Counted from the stretch's first letter, positions 10,731 through 22,475 are shown. The stretch is 64,000 nucleotides of DNA from Clavaria fumosa (GCA_951802425.1 OX637795.1:434001-498000); one strand, 5' to 3'. Made by a program: numbers and translations. The notes: generated by a model not told the origin, from the sequence alone.

Positions 10731-12544
10731 TGATAGCTCGAAGTGGATATCGTTCATTGACGACCACATTGGACACGGCTCTGTGGAACTGCCTGATTAG
10801 TCAAAACTAGTGAAAGAGAAGTGAAGGAGAATTAATTCCATCCTCGCTACTTTCTGAAATCGGTCTATACAAACTTAGATGCTTACACGACTGCCAAATC
10901 CCTGCTTGCTAACAGAGCTGGAATAGGCTCGTGAGCATCGTTGTTCCGCTCACGAATAACTAAAAAAAACTGAATAACCCCCACCAATGGCTAGTGGATC
11001 ATGAGAGGAACGGCGGCGAAAAGTTGGTGAACGAACATCTGCAGAGAACATCTACCACAAACGCTTGAGTGTATTGATGCCGAAAGCGAAGGCTATGTAC
11101 GCACTACAGGTCACACACAATCCCTGTTTGTCAACGTCAACGAACAGCCCACGGTGATCATCCTAGAGGTTAAGAAGGCATCGATGGCGCAAGTCCACAG
11201 ACATGCAACCCTGTACTGACTCCGCAGAATCTGACACAAACTCACCAAGATACTCAACACTCATCTCAGGCAGGAGCCCACTTAGAGGCTCTTGCACGGG
11301 GCGCTCAGCACCCACCACGATGAACATGAGCCCGGTTCGGGAAAGGGTCATGCGTCACTGGAACATGAAGACGATCGGTAGGGTTCGAACACTGCAATAG
11401 AGTCGGACGGTGTTGTGTGTGAAGAGTTAGAGAGGGGAGGCGTACGAACGTACCCGTAGACGAGGGAAAGAGGCCGCGATGAGTGGCTGGTACAGCACGG
11501 CCTGCATGATATCCTTGAATGATCTACCCTTTTTTTCGTGTGCCGCGTACAGCCGCTGTTGCGCCTTCTTCGAATCAGGTGAAGTCTTATGGTCCTTCAG
11601 ATTACTACGTCCACAAAAAGGAAAACATAGGGACTTGTGTCTTACTTTCTTTTGCAGAACAACCACCATATATTCGTCTCAAGCAACGAAATGATGGCGA
11701 TGAAGGTGCAAACCCAAATACCACCAATAACAAAAAAAACTCATCTCCAGCTAAGCTTGCTCTTCACGACGCCAGGCGTAATACACGTCAGGGGTCGTCC
11801 AAGAAAATAATTCCTGGCCGACAACCCACTGATTATTGGTGGGACAGAAGAAGACACTCACAGAAAACACGCTCTCCACGTGACCGCGTCTCACAGGATC
11901 TCAAAGGATCTCAAACGTCTGCGATTATGCCTGACCAGAATGTCAGAACGCGATCACACGTAGGCGCAAAAGCCAAAAACAAGAGACGAAAAAATGAAAA
12001 GATTGCAGAAAACGAGCCAGCGTACCGTCACATATGACCAACCGCATGACCCCAAAGAAACGCGAGGCGAGAATTATGCTCATGTCGCGCGCGAGCACCT
12101 GTCCGAGGACGAAGACCATGAAGACGAGGGCGAATATATGGACAGGCCGTCTATAGGCGAGGAGAAAGCGAAGAGCACGCGCCATGCCTATGCGACATCC
12201 AGCTAACGTTCTCGTCCTTCCATCAAGTCAGCCCCTTGCTCTGCTGCTTGTACACCGCATTCGATAGAGACGCACAACTGTCTCTGCTAAGAATGTCTGA
12301 CAAGTGCTACAAAGACATATGCGGGGTAATAGGCGCTAATCATCAGGTTTACCGCATTTCTCTACAGGCATATTTCCAAGCGCTGGACATCCACTCGTTT
12401 GACCTCTCCCACATCAACGAGCCTCTCTGACTCCGCACTCTCGCCTTTCTATCCAGGAAGCGCTATAGTCACAGAAATCTCATCCAATGGCGTTTGTCTT
12501 ATCATCGTTCATTATATAAAGATGCGCGAGTACTGACGCACCGC
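10731..12544. other. Gene-poor interval with unresolved coding-like pieces
   Basis: No gene could be modelled. Minus-strand pieces at 10970-11160 (frame with GLFVDVDKQGLCVTCSAY) and 11163-11670 (KKAQQRLYAAHEKKGRSF, then a GTACGT donor) look coding-like but do not join in frame. A Lys/Arg-rich plus frame (11519-12037) and a short plus frame (12236-12430, ending SFDLSHINEPL) match nothing I know. They may be exons of decayed host genes. Confidence 0.3.
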
Positions 12545-13572
12545 AAAGTGTACTCTATCTTACAGGTCAATGATATCGTAACTAGCCAATCACTAGGGAA
12601 ATGACCTTTTCCCCTTTGGTTTAGATGTCGTTGTGCGATATCTACTTGACTTGCCCCAAGAATATCAAACTCTCCAATACAATTCTCGTCTATTTCTCGA
12701 GGTCATCGCCGAAGACAGAACAAAGAGAATCGGGCCATTGATCAAGCAGTCTGTGTCGTCTTGGAATGTCCAAGGAAAAATTGACTTGTACGTTATCATT
12801 CATCAAACTTGGATCCGCAGCCAATGAAACAACGACTATATCTCAAAGACCCGCAAGTGCCCCTTCTATCAAGATTGCAGTCTTGCTCCGCTCTGGAGAC
12901 GGATACTGTCAGCTCGGCGTCACCGAACTGAATGGAGACTATTTGCTTGCACGATGTATAGAACCGGATATCAGTATGTATTTTAGAAAATGGGTTGCTT
13001 ATCTCGTTGAAATTTTCGTGCAGATGTTCAAACCTTTGTGGCTACTGGGAGCATCTCCACTCTCGAGATGGTGTTCAGCTGTTTTGCCATTCCCTCGAAA
13101 GATCGTCCCAAAATCGTGTTGCACCCTGAAGGTCAGACACCGTTCATCTCACAAATCAGCAGACTGATTGTTAATCTTTGAAAAGAGATAGCAACAGGAA
13201 ACTACTCCCCTTGCGGTTCTTGACGTTATGTATGAGGACGCTCCGGAGAAGCCAGTCAGCTTATTTGATGTTGCCAGTCTGTTCCATTATCTTCACACTC
13301 AATCAGGAGACGAGATACCACTCGGCAAAGCGATCCCAGTTTTGGATAGCGCCTTGGAATTTATTCCAGACGGACACCACTTCAAGCACCGAGCCTAGGA
13401 GTACTTGGGTATCTTCTCCTTTGCGATGAACGTTCTCTCACATTGTCAGATATCGATCGCGCTATTTTTGCTATCGAATTACATTATGCTCACAGCTCGA
13501 GATGACCTTCGACGGCGTTGTGTGCAACATTCTCAGACAGGCTCGTAGATGTCGATTTGAACGTCTGGGGGA
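12545..13572 (+). pseudogene. Inverted, decayed copy of the TPR-CHAT 5' region
   Basis: Plus-strand homologue of minus-strand 9430-10500. It shows YLLDLPQEYQTLQYNSRLF, IGPLIKQSVSSWNVQG, GYCQLGVTELNGDYLLARC, an intron GTATGTATTTT ... TTCGTGCAG, then VQTFVATGSISTLEM. A TGA interrupts the frame after SRLIVNL, and the first TPR-like part (SALEFIPDG) is frameshifted. Homology ends at about 13572, inside the first repeats. There is no CHAT part here, so the copy is a 5' fragment lying head to head with the gene at 6477-9818. Confidence 0.75.
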
Positions 13573-13747
13573 GCCATGCGCTCGCAGGGCATATTTAAAG
13601 AGGGTGTATTGCTCATCGTAGATACTGTACCCCACACGACGCTAGGCATGCACGTACCAGGGTTGTAAAGAAGTGCTAGAGTAATGTCACGGGTTAGCTC
13701 GTTCGCTACGCCAGAATCAGACTCCGTTGATGATGTCAGACTTTCGG

Positions 13748-14251
13748 CTACAGTGATTTCGCCCTCTGCATATCTAAGGGCTTGCTCCAGTGTGTCTGGA
13801 GTTTTTCGTGATGTCGGTCCAAGAAACGGAAGACCCATTGCTTGCCAACTGGGTCTGTACCTCCCTCGCGACTTGTAATGACTGCATTTGCATAAGATTG
13901 AATTGCTTGATGGGAAAGCGGAAAACCGTGATCAGCAGACCCTTGAATGAAGTCAACAAGGACTTGTTCTTCTGCAACTGATAGTTTCTGTTTCTTAGAA
14001 TTGAATTCACTGATGGTGGGCACATCTTCCCTCTTTGTGTGGTAGATGAGAGTGGTCCGGTTGACTCCATACCTCTTCGCAATTGCACGGCCTCCTTGTC
14101 TGTTCTCCTTGGGCCTGGCTTGGTCCATTTTGTACTCTAAGATTGCGAGCTTGAGCTTTGATTCTTTAACTTGAAGCTGCTTGAGATTCTTGACACGCTC
14201 TGACAGTGCATGTTTTGTCATTTTGTGCTGAGATTGGCAAGGGTGAACCAA
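13748..14251 (-). pseudogene. Pogo-like transposase, N-terminal fragment
   Basis: A 167-codon frame with a Psq-type helix-turn-helix (GRAIAKRYGVNRTTLIYHTK) followed by a CENP-B/Tc5-type DNA-binding segment (LSVAEEQVLVDFIQG ... VGKQWVFRFLDRHH). It ends after MQRAKSL. The DDE catalytic domain expected next is absent; downstream sequence is unrelated. Pogo/Fot1-type transposases are usually 450-600 residues, so this is a truncated copy without catalytic capacity. Confidence 0.78.
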
Positions 14252-14668
14252 GGAGGAGGAACGCGATCGGAAGAGAAGCGCATGCCCAAATTGGGCATGT
14301 CACACCTGTCACGTTGAAATCTAGTCAACGAGAACAAGGCCTTCGCATTCGTCGTCAGGTGCCCAGCTGGACATGAATTATGCATAGGCCAAAAGCCAAA
14401 TAGAGTAGTTTTCACAGCCATTTTTTTCAAAAATTTATCACCAATTCCTGTTCCACAAATCCACTGCCAAAAGTGGATTTGTTCTGTGAACACCTTGCAT
14501 CAGCGAGACAAAAGCATGCCAAGACGTCAGTTCCGGCCCAAAACACTCAAAATTTCCCCAAGATATACACCATTACACTCATGATTTTCCTACTTAATTT
14601 CCAAAATAGACATGTGGCTACTGCGCTTGCTATCTCCCTTTGGTCAAAGGAACTGTAGTGGTCAAAGG

Positions 14669-14692
14669 ACCACTATTACACTGTACTTACAG
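14669..14692 (-). repeat. Possible terminal repeat of the pogo-like element
   Basis: On the minus strand this reads CTGTAAGTACAGTGTAATAG followed by TGGT, upstream of the transposase fragment and flanked by TA, as expected for the Tc1/mariner superfamily. No matching end was found on the other side, so the call is tentative. Confidence 0.3.
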
Positions 14693-14892
14693 TAGATGGT
14701 GTAAATCAAAACTGCTTCCGTGTTTCAGTTATCAACGACTTGCACACCCGAATCCACGACCTGAACTCGCAAAACACGGACGAACTAGGCGACGATACAA
14801 ACGCATACATCCCCAAGAGCCCATTCACGCATAGCTATGAAAAAATCTCGTCAGCTCGGCTAAATGTAAGTATGGACTGGTATGGACTGGTG

Positions 14893-14924
14893 TGTAACAC
14901 CCCAGGTTGTCTTGGGGTGTTACA
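14893..14924. repeat. Perfect 12-bp hairpin
   Basis: TGTAACACCCCA at 14893-14904, loop GGTTGTCT, and TGGGGTGTTACA at 14913-14924. No U-run follows. In a eukaryote its meaning is unclear; it could be a foldback remnant. Confidence 0.7.
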
Positions 14925-15277
14925 TACCTCTCTATACCGACAACTTAGCCGAGCTGTTTTGCTGATGAGCGGCGAGCGAAGCAGAAGAGAAGTAAAGGGA
15001 ACAAGAAGGACTCACCTTGATGAACATCTGCACCGAGAACAGCAGCCCCTGCTGCAGATCACACGAACGTATTGACAGCGGGCGCGTACGCGTTGTACAT
15101 GAAGGTCGCCCTTCGATGAACAGGCTAACGAGGTCATCCTATAGGCTATCATTCACAAGTCATCACTCATACAAGAGAATTTCACCAGGGAAATCTCAAA
15201 CTCACTATACTGTAAACAAAAGAAATATCAAACTGACATGCATCAAGACGTGAGCTAAGTTTCCAAATCAGATTGAA

Positions 15278-16631
15278 CTAGTACGCCATATCATAGTCGC
15301 TTCCTTCGCTTCCTTGGTCATCATCGTCTACATCCTTCATGCCTCCTCCAGATGTGTCAGAGAGGGAAGGCTTGTCGGGAACACTATCCCTCGATTGCCA
15401 TCCGCCCCATCTACCCACACGCTCGCTTTCGTATGACCGTAAATTAAGACCTCTCCACTGTGCCTTCCAACCCTTCACAGACTTTGACCACACCACGTTC
15501 GGTCGATTGACAATTATCCCAACAAAATCGAAACCGCCCATCCATTCCATCCTGCCTCTGATTTTGCCGTCGCCCAGAAAAACGAGGCTACCTTGATTCT
15601 CTGGACCAAACGACATTTGCCCTTCGCCCGATTCGCGACCGCGCCACAGAAACGGACATGAGACGCCGGTAGAGGTCGGAGGTGGAAGAGTTGAGCGAAT
15701 AATTCCAGACACGGTGCCGAAATTGAAATACCCCCAGAGGTGCGATCCGGTCGACGATGGGCAAACTCGGAGGGTCATGGTTTCAGAGAGATAGGGAGCA
15801 GTGACCTCAAATTCGCCTTGGAGTTCTATCCCCTTCAATCTACGAGACTATAAGCGGCATTTTAGTGTAAAAATGCGCATCGATCAGGCTTCTCTGGTGG
15901 CTACGTGCCTTGGATTTTTGTTTTCCTTTTCCCTTGCTCGTTTTCGCAGTCGTTTCTGACATAGGGAGGCTCCCGACTTCAATCTTCATGGCACGCTCAA
16001 CTGCCGGGATCTCATCAATCAGCTTGACTAGAATTTGGCGCAAGCGTGTCTCCGGGAGACTAGCGATAGCGTCGCGCAGTTGCGCATGGGAGATCTCATT
16101 CCCGGCAGATTCAAATTCGAAATCGATCTCGTCGAGATTAGGTGACTCGGAGTCCTGGGCATCGACATCGATAAACTCCTGCATGATGGCATCACGACGT
16201 CTTTGTAGCGCGTCGTCTTTGGCCCTTTTCTCCTCCTCGTATTTTTTCTTCGCGATGTCACTTGCTTGACGATATTCCTCTCTAAGCCTTTCCTCGAGTT
16301 CCAGTATGTGTTTTGGCACAAAAAGACTGCCTTTAGCAGCTAGAGTCGTCAAGAGCTGTTTTTTGGCAGCCTCCTTCGTCTTCCTGGGCGTGAGTGCATA
16401 GTGTAGAAGTTGCGCACAGTAGAAGTGGCCGGGCGGATCCTTGTGAGGTGGGGGCTGGCGTTTGGCGATTTTGCCAGCCTTTGTGAGAAGAGGAGGGGGT
16501 TCGATGTATGTTAGATGTCGATGGAGGGTTTCTGGATCCGCTCTCTCGTGGCGATTGCCGTCGATGGTGACGTAGAAGCTGTTGCCGCTGTATGAGAAGG
16601 GTTCGTAGACGATGGGCGGCGCATACGACAT
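15278..16631 (-). CDS. Conserved-looking fungal protein of unknown function, split by a 10-nt interruption
   Basis: Two consecutive minus-strand frames, 16631-15840 (starts MSYAPPIVYEPF) and 15838-15278, appear to be the two halves of one protein of about 450 residues. The first half has YEPFSYSGNSFYVTIDG and PPPHKDPPGHFYCAQLLHY near the N-terminus, a Lys/Glu-rich helical stretch (about residues 100-140), an acidic segment and a basic stretch (KGKGKQKSKARSHQ). The second half is Trp/Gly-rich and beta-like (SSTGSHLWGYFNFG, GRMEWMGGFDFVGI) with an acidic tail. Between KMPLIV and KGIELQGEF lie ten bases that add a stop and shift the frame. No intron with good signals explains this, so the copy may be disrupted. 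No known domain recognised. Confidence 0.6.
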
Positions 16632-17396
16632 TGGGAACGAGAAGGCAACGTGGGAGAAGCGCTTTGTGCTAGACTCATACCTACCGAGTTACTTGACCGT
16701 CTCAATGACAGCGCTACACAGTACTCAGTCTTACCATGGTCAGGACATCTCACAAATTACTGAATCTCAGTACAGCACGTCTCGTTGGCATCGCTCGCTT
16801 ATGTTCTACACTTCTCGTTGCACCACTGGCACCCTCAATGGTAAGGGCGGAACTATATCCAGAGGCTGGGTGCGTCTCCCCCCGCCCCCGCTCTCTCACA
16901 CTTTGTGGGGCGCCGCGGCGTGTGCTCTTGATTTGTGTGGGGAATCTGGGGATCGTTAGTGTTGATGGGAGGGCACCCAGACCGCAGTACTTCAACGTTC
17001 CCGCGGGACGAGTGGGAGACCGCCAAACGGGTAACCTAACCTGTGTGTAAGGGCCACAGGTTTATGTTCGCTATTGGAAAGGTCAGGTGCTTTACAGTAG
17101 GCCTGAGTAGACCTTCAAGGGAACTTTCAGGCACCAAAAACATCATATATGACGTCGAGGCAACCGTACTGTATCCGGGATGTAGATAACACAGCAGGAT
17201 GAAGTAAAAAAGCTTGAGCTATACCTCTTTCAGGCACTAGACTTTTCTCCGTTAGAAGTCTTTTCCAAGATCTCCGAGATTCTCGATGTCACACTCTTCA
17301 TCCAATTTCCCCATTCTACAGCATCTTCGCAATTGATTCTGGACTTCGGGGGTGACAGATTCACGAACTGCACGCAGTCCAGGTTCTTCCCCAGCG
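16632..17396. other. Intergenic region
   Basis: Upstream region of the minus-strand gene at 16631 and downstream region of the one at 17397. I see no ORF with family features and no clear core promoter. Confidence 0.5.
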
Positions 17397-19011
17397 TTAG
17401 CGTACACAGCTAATGAGATGTTGGAATTGCCGTATGGCCATCAAAGACATCCTGAGGTCTAGGAATAGATCCACAGCAACACTAACAGCAATCATGCATT
17501 CGAGTCCAGTGTTTGTCTTCGATAGGTTGTATTCCGGTCCATCTAGAGATCCGAAATGAGAGCCGTCCTTGCGTGTTTTTAACCAGCATTTCCATACCTT
17601 GAGCACTGGTCTCCTATTCCTCTTTCTGGTTTGAGGGCGTCTATTCATTCCAACTTCATCGAAGGCCTCGAGAATTGAAATTACAGAAGGTAAAACAACG
17701 ACGAGGGCAAGTATCTGGTGGAAGTCTTGGTCAACACCATGGTGACATTGACCCCTTGATGAGTAATCTCACCTGGCCAAAACCCCATTGTCCAGATGAG
17801 TTATCTGGACCAGGATTACGCACTAACAGAAGTTCGGTAGAAACGACAAAGTACACGAAGACCACAATCTGGAGCAAAGTTAAGCTTAAGAACATCGGAT
17901 CACAGTCAAACCATCTTGATTGAGGTCAGGTATAAGCTATCATGGATGGCTTTTAGACAGAAAAAAGCACCTGTGTTTAGGACGGCGCTTAGTCTTGTCC
18001 TTATTTATTTGGGCCCAAAGCAATCCGGCAGACGAATTAGTACCTGGCATAGTTGTACTCTTGCTAGCTTCAGAACATTTAGCATGGCCGGTGTCGCAAT
18101 GATCACGATTGCTGACTCACCAATGGTAGTAGATGCAGAGGATGATGATGGGGTAGATTCGATATGCTCATGAACCATAATTGACGCGAGAGGAGGCCCG
18201 TCCTGCTTTGCTTTCCCCTTGACCTTTTCCTTGCTTGCCTCACGTTGCCGACGCCGAGACCGATGGTTTAGTACCAATTCCCAAATGGTAAGGATGGTGT
18301 AACAGCCAAGGAGCAAACAGGATACCGTCAACGCCATAATTCGTCCCGCGCCTTCGACTCGGATGTTGAATACAAAAAGAACATATTTAAGGGAAGCGAA
18401 GCAAGTCTTCGATTCATTTCCAAACGCACTAGCATTCGCCCTTATGAAACTCATTGTCAAAGATTCCGTTTAAAAAAGGGAGAGTCCGAATGCCTTACCA
18501 CAAGTATATCGTCAAGGACATAGTTAACAATGTTTGCGCCGTCGCGCCGTACTTAACAAAGTCGTGGGATTTGCGCGCTACACGATTATTCACGCTTGTA
18601 GCCATCTTCCTTCGCGAATACGCCGCAAGCCCAAGGAAAATGCCGAAGTTAGCGAGCCTGGCGTTATGCATTGTCAGAGTTTGAGCTGAATGGACCATTC
18701 TTCAGCCACACACCAAGCTAAGTTCGAAATTTGGAGGGCTTGGAAGAAGGATAATTGATTCCGGTTGATTTGCACGATGGCTGCGATAGTCAAACCGAAG
18801 CTTGTCGCGATGAAGGTCCACAATGCACCAGGCGCATCTTGCCATGAGCGGTCTACAAGCCAGACTGAATATGAACAGATGAGTCATCCTCGACATATGA
18901 TTGTTCTATGACAAGCGAACCTAGGAGGAAATTTTGCAGGTAGAAGCTAATCCTGAAACCAATGCCACTGATGTCGGGGTTGTTTATAGAGCAGTGAATT
19001 GTACTGCTCAT
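17397..19011 (-). CDS. Multi-pass membrane protein of a basidiomycete family, seven exons
   Basis: Model (minus): 19011-18921, 18852-18714, 18657-18499, 18440-18121, 17970-17912, 17868-17773, 17714-17397. All junctions keep frame. The best are GTGTGT...CTGAC...CCAG (18713-18658) and GTAAGG...AAG (18498-18441). The start is MSSTIHCSINNPDISG. Hydrophobic segments: GFRISFYLQNFLL, ALWTFIATSFGLTIAAIV, NFGIFLGLAAY, IMALTVSCLLLGCYTILTIW, IVVFVYFVVSTELLL and ILALVVVLPSVISI, so at least six membrane spans. A Lys/Arg then Ser-rich loop (HRSRRRQREASK, STPSSSSAST) lies between spans. The last exon may instead be spliced at GTATGG (17597). The exon 4-5 junction (150-nt intron) and exon 5-6 (GTTTGA donor) are the weakest. 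Family members occur widely in mushrooms; function unknown. Confidence 0.78.
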
Positions 19012-19454
19012 CGATACATGTGCACCGAGGGTTAGTTAACGGGGGCTGCTTCGAGGGGGGATGAGTTAAGCGCACGGTATGCAGGCCTGATATGGGCGAG
19101 GTCGCTATCATGGGAAAACAATACTATGCTTGAACAAATGCTTGACGCCCAAAATGATGAGCTGGCACGGTCCGACCGCTGCGGTTTGTACCCGGATTGA
19201 TGGACGACGAGAGCCATGCAAGTATAGCACATTGTTGCAGCGTAAGCATGATGGAGTGCTCGTGCTAACGCACGTTCAACGGTGAGGATTTAGTCTGCCG
19301 TTTCTGGACCTAGAGAGAACTATGAAAAAGATGACGTAAGTTTTCACACGCGCGGGAGACGACAAAAATGGTAATAGGTGGCGGCTAAATGGTTATCACG
19401 TGTGTGTCCCTTTACAGCAACTTATGCAGTGCAGACAATTTTGAGCGTAGTTGC

Positions 19455-19960
19455 TAAAGCAAGGGCGCTCTATCGTTTGTGGACAGCTGCTCAACTTGCG
19501 CAGCCCAGTAGAAACGTTCCTGTAAGCCCCGTTTGGCCGACGAGTTTCCAAGACCTTGGAAAAGGCAGGCATCAGAGATAGCGACTTCACCCCATCCGAT
19601 CAACAAGACTCGCCCGAGGAGGCTGCGTAATGACACTGTTGGCTAGCTGAGAAAAGGGATTCTCTCGTTGAGAAGGCGAGAGTCGTTCTGGGATTTGAAG
19701 ACACTTTGCAACCCAAACCAGCAACGTTTTCGGTCCGGTCCTGTCGTCACTATTAACGTTCACGAATCTCGATGCGATGCTTTCGTTCTCATTAAGACGT
19801 AATTCACCTGCTTGTCGACTGGTCAGGTGAATGAGCGGCAGCACTCACTCCATCAGTCGCTTTCAGCCGCTGGGATCCGAATGCGAGATGTAGGTGCAAT
19901 GAAAGGGAATCTATGAGTGGCCACGACGGCTTAAATGAGATTTTATCAAGTATGAACGTT
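19455..19960 (+). pseudogene. Relic of a TPR-CHAT gene (linker and CHAT start)
   Basis: Plus-strand homologue of the region between the TPRs and CHAT of the 6477-9818 gene: KQGRSIVCGQLLNLRSPV, LEKAGIRDSDFTPSDQQ, SLVEKARVVLGFED, GPVVTINVHESRCDAFVLI, then HQSLSAAGIRMRD. Several stops and frameshifts and internal deletions are present, and it ends before the catalytic residues. Non-functional fragment. Confidence 0.75.
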
Positions 19961-20339
19961 CAGGCCTTGGATATCAAATTACAAACATAGTATGTACAGA
20001 TGGTGATTGTGGACCGAATGACCGGTACGACAACAAAGTCCCCCCTCCTTTTCCCACTGAGCTGTTCTCTTGCTCGCGAAAACCTCGCAAGAATCACAGC
20101 GGGGCGCCATGGTAGGGCGCTCGGTGTGAATGTTCCTTTTCTGATCTGATCGAAAAGTGACTGGCAGTTTCCTGTGTAAGGGGCCAGTCGTCAACTCACC
20201 GTTGTTGCTCTAATCATTATTTTCTGGCAAAGGGATCAAACTTATCGATCAGGTTAGAGAATCGTCTCAACTATGTTGAAATTCACATTTGCTCACTAAT
20301 CCAAATTAGGTGGCATCGAGCGTGAGACCCTGCAGGCCT

Positions 20340-20507
20340 GGCACACGCTCACGCGCTGGACTTTGCTCTCATTTCTGTCACTAGCGGTCAACGTGGCTGC
20401 ACGCAGTACCTGTGCGTCGTCACGGTCAGTAGAGACGTTGGCACACTCTCACGCGCTGGACTTTGCTCTCATTTCGGTCACTAGCGGTCAACTCCGCTGC
20501 ACACAGT
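20340..20507. repeat. Direct duplication, two 68-bp copies 100 bp apart
   Basis: 20340-20407 and 20440-20507 share GGCACAC-CTCACGCGCTGG and ACTAGCGGTCAAC with a few substitutions. Non-coding, about 250 bp upstream of the DUF4436 gene start. Confidence 0.8.
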
Positions 20508-20760
20508 GTGCATCGGCAGCGCTCAGGAAATAACCCTCGTCTATAATGGAAACCTCGCGATGGTCACGAGAGGCTGTCATGACATAAAAAACGGTCCAAC
20601 CGGTATATCGCAGGTTCTGTTCATCGACAAACATGGCAATTAATGGAAGGACCTTCAATTTCAGGGTGAAGAGTGCCAGTGATGGCAGTATCATATAAGT
20701 AGGCGGCGTCGCCCAAGAACAAGAACAAGTGCATTTGACCACCAGACGCAAAGCACAGTC

Positions 20761-22088
20761 ATGCCTTGGCTCAATAAGCGTTGGATATCGTTCTTCTCTG
20801 CCGCCGCGGCAGTCATGATTACAATCATCTCCATCTTGGGATGGCTTAACTTCAAGGACGGTGTCAAAAAGAGGAATAAACTCGGTAAAATTATCTCTCG
20901 TCAATCGTGACATCATTTACCGCTCACTCTTTCTCTTGTAAAGTCTCGTTCGGAGTGAACCAAGACTCCACAGACTTGCAAAATGCGTTTACTAATTGGA
21001 CAGCTTCCGATCCCGCGCTAGCGATCCTCGTAAATATCGATGCTTTTGATCCGGGCAGGTCTGGCAATGCAGTATGTTCGGAATCTTCTGTACTATTCTT
21101 CTAGGACTGACGAGAAACGCGTAGCTTGGTTTCCATTTCGAATTCCAACCGATCAACACACTGGCGGCATCGAATGGAAGTCTTTCGGTTCCGGCCCTTC
21201 CAGGTGAGTTCTGGTAACCCAGGTTGCCGCACGACCAGTATAAATGTCCTTTGAACGTCTAGTTCGCCTGGTGCTTGGGACGACAACGGTCGACTTTCCA
21301 GCTAATACCGTCATGGCGGACCGCCCCGTAAGTCAAATCCTGGTAAGCCATTAACATTTTATTTGTTGTACATTTAATCTCATAATCGTCATCCAACTTG
21401 AAGACGGGGGATATCAACAGGTATCCCTTCGACGTATATGTCGTGGACTACACCTTGGCAGCATTCACATCAGCCCAGCCTCTACACCTCACGGTCTTTG
21501 GGCTCGGCACTGTCCAAGGTTTCAGTGTCGACACTACGTTCCAGGGTTTGACCGACGATGGATCACAGCTGCAGATCACCTTTACGGTCATCCGCAGCGG
21601 TACCTCCAAAGTTTTCGCAATCATTATCTTCATATGTTCGCACTTGAACCTCTAATTATCCTCGAACGTCACGCTGATCCCAAAGTCTGAACAGTCATGT
21701 GGTGTCTTAGTCTTAGTGTCTTCGTCGCCGCCATTTCTATCTGGTTCAGGGGTAAGAAAGTAGAACTTCCGGTTATCGCCATTTCGACGGCGCTACTGTT
21801 TGCCTTGCCAAATGTGCGAAACAGTCAACCAGGCATCCCCATCGTTGCCGGAACGACGTCCGACAGTGAGTGTACATTTTGGTAGTTGACGCATTGCTAA
21901 CACACTTCTCTACAGTGGTCGGCTTCTTCTGGAATTTGTTGCTCGTTGCTATCAGGTATGAATCTTCTTGATTCCATGGCAGAACCCTTTTTCTGATTTC
22001 TTCCTCCTCTCCAAATAGTGCCGTTTCCTTACTCGTCAAATACATCATCCAGAATAAACGTGTCAGTCAACGCCTGCTAAATTCATAA
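20761..22088 (+). CDS. DUF4436 family membrane protein, eight exons, complete
   Basis: Model: 20761-20884, 20944-21071, 21125-21203, 21263-21327, 21404-21635, 21695-21865, 21916-21955, 22019-22088; 302 residues. Every junction keeps frame and has GT...AG ends (GTATGT, GTGAGT, GTAAGT, GTGAGT among donors). An N-terminal membrane anchor (WISFFSAAAAVMITIISILGW) precedes a beta-rich outer domain. The family-typical centre RYPFDVYVVDYTLAAF begins exon 5. Two or three C-terminal spans follow (MWCLSLSVFVAAISIW, VIAISTALLFALPNVRNSQPG, then FFWNLLLVAIS-AVSLLVKYI), ending with a basic tail QNKRVSQRL. The LPNVR/QPGIPI segment between spans is a family hallmark as I know it. Function of the family is unknown; location is a cellular membrane. 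Start chosen as the first ATG giving an anchor and frame continuity. Confidence 0.85.
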
Positions 22089-22383
22089 AATATGTGTCTC
22101 TGAGTCTAGTTTTTCAGGAACGACCAAAACTCACGAACCCTGAGCATTTGCCGACAGAGTTTTCTGACAATAAATTGTAATAATTTTGCTACACCACTCG
22201 CTCCCCCCTTTCACCTTTCCCTTCACCCTATCTTGTCCCCCGTGCCCCTTCCTCATGCTGATGCCCATACTGCCCTATTGATCATCCACATGCCCATCCT
22301 CACTTCTGCCTTGTGTATGACTCAGTATGACTCATACTTCCTCCACTATATATATTAGTGTGTACCCTCAATGTATTCCTTCC

Positions 22384-22475
22384 GTCGTAATCTGGTTGGA
22401 CTCAAGAGGGGAGCTCATCATCGAGAGATTGGACCCTCTCATTTCCAAGTGCGCAAATGCAACAACTAGCTTCGA
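22384..22475 (+). pseudogene. Caspase-like gene relic (C-terminal half fragment)
   Basis: About 90 bp reading VVIWLDSRGELIIERLDPL, matching the conserved middle of the three caspase-like genes (VVIWLDSGELVIERLDPLIS in gene A) but on the plus strand and with no continuation on either side. The rest of 22089-22707 holds no gene I can support. Confidence 0.75.

Larger units (their letters stand above)
14252..15277. other. Interval with transposon tail, one coding-like exon and a hairpin
   Basis: Besides the possible pogo terminus, a plus-strand frame at about 14735-14866 (RIHDLNSQNTDELGDDTN ... YEKISSARLN) runs into a GTAAGT donor and may be an orphan exon of a lost gene. A perfect hairpin at 14893-14924 (12-bp stem TGTAACACCCCA, 8-nt loop) follows in the would-be intron. 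No complete gene is supported. Confidence 0.35.
19012..20760. other. Intergenic region with CHAT relic and short duplication
   Basis: Apart from the CHAT relic (19455-19960) and the 68-bp duplication (20340-20507), I see no gene. It contains the 5' flank of the DUF4436 gene, which has no obvious TATA box. Confidence 0.5.

Noticed and set aside
11163..11670. A two-exon minus-strand gene (RLYAAHEKKGRSFKD + GLMFIVVGAERPVQEP)
   Set aside because: Donor GTACGT and acceptor TTGCAG exist, but no phase joins the two frames without a stop; left as unresolved.
20488..20916. 142-codon minus-strand ORF
   Set aside because: It overlaps exon 1 of the well-supported DUF4436 gene on the other strand and has no features of its own.
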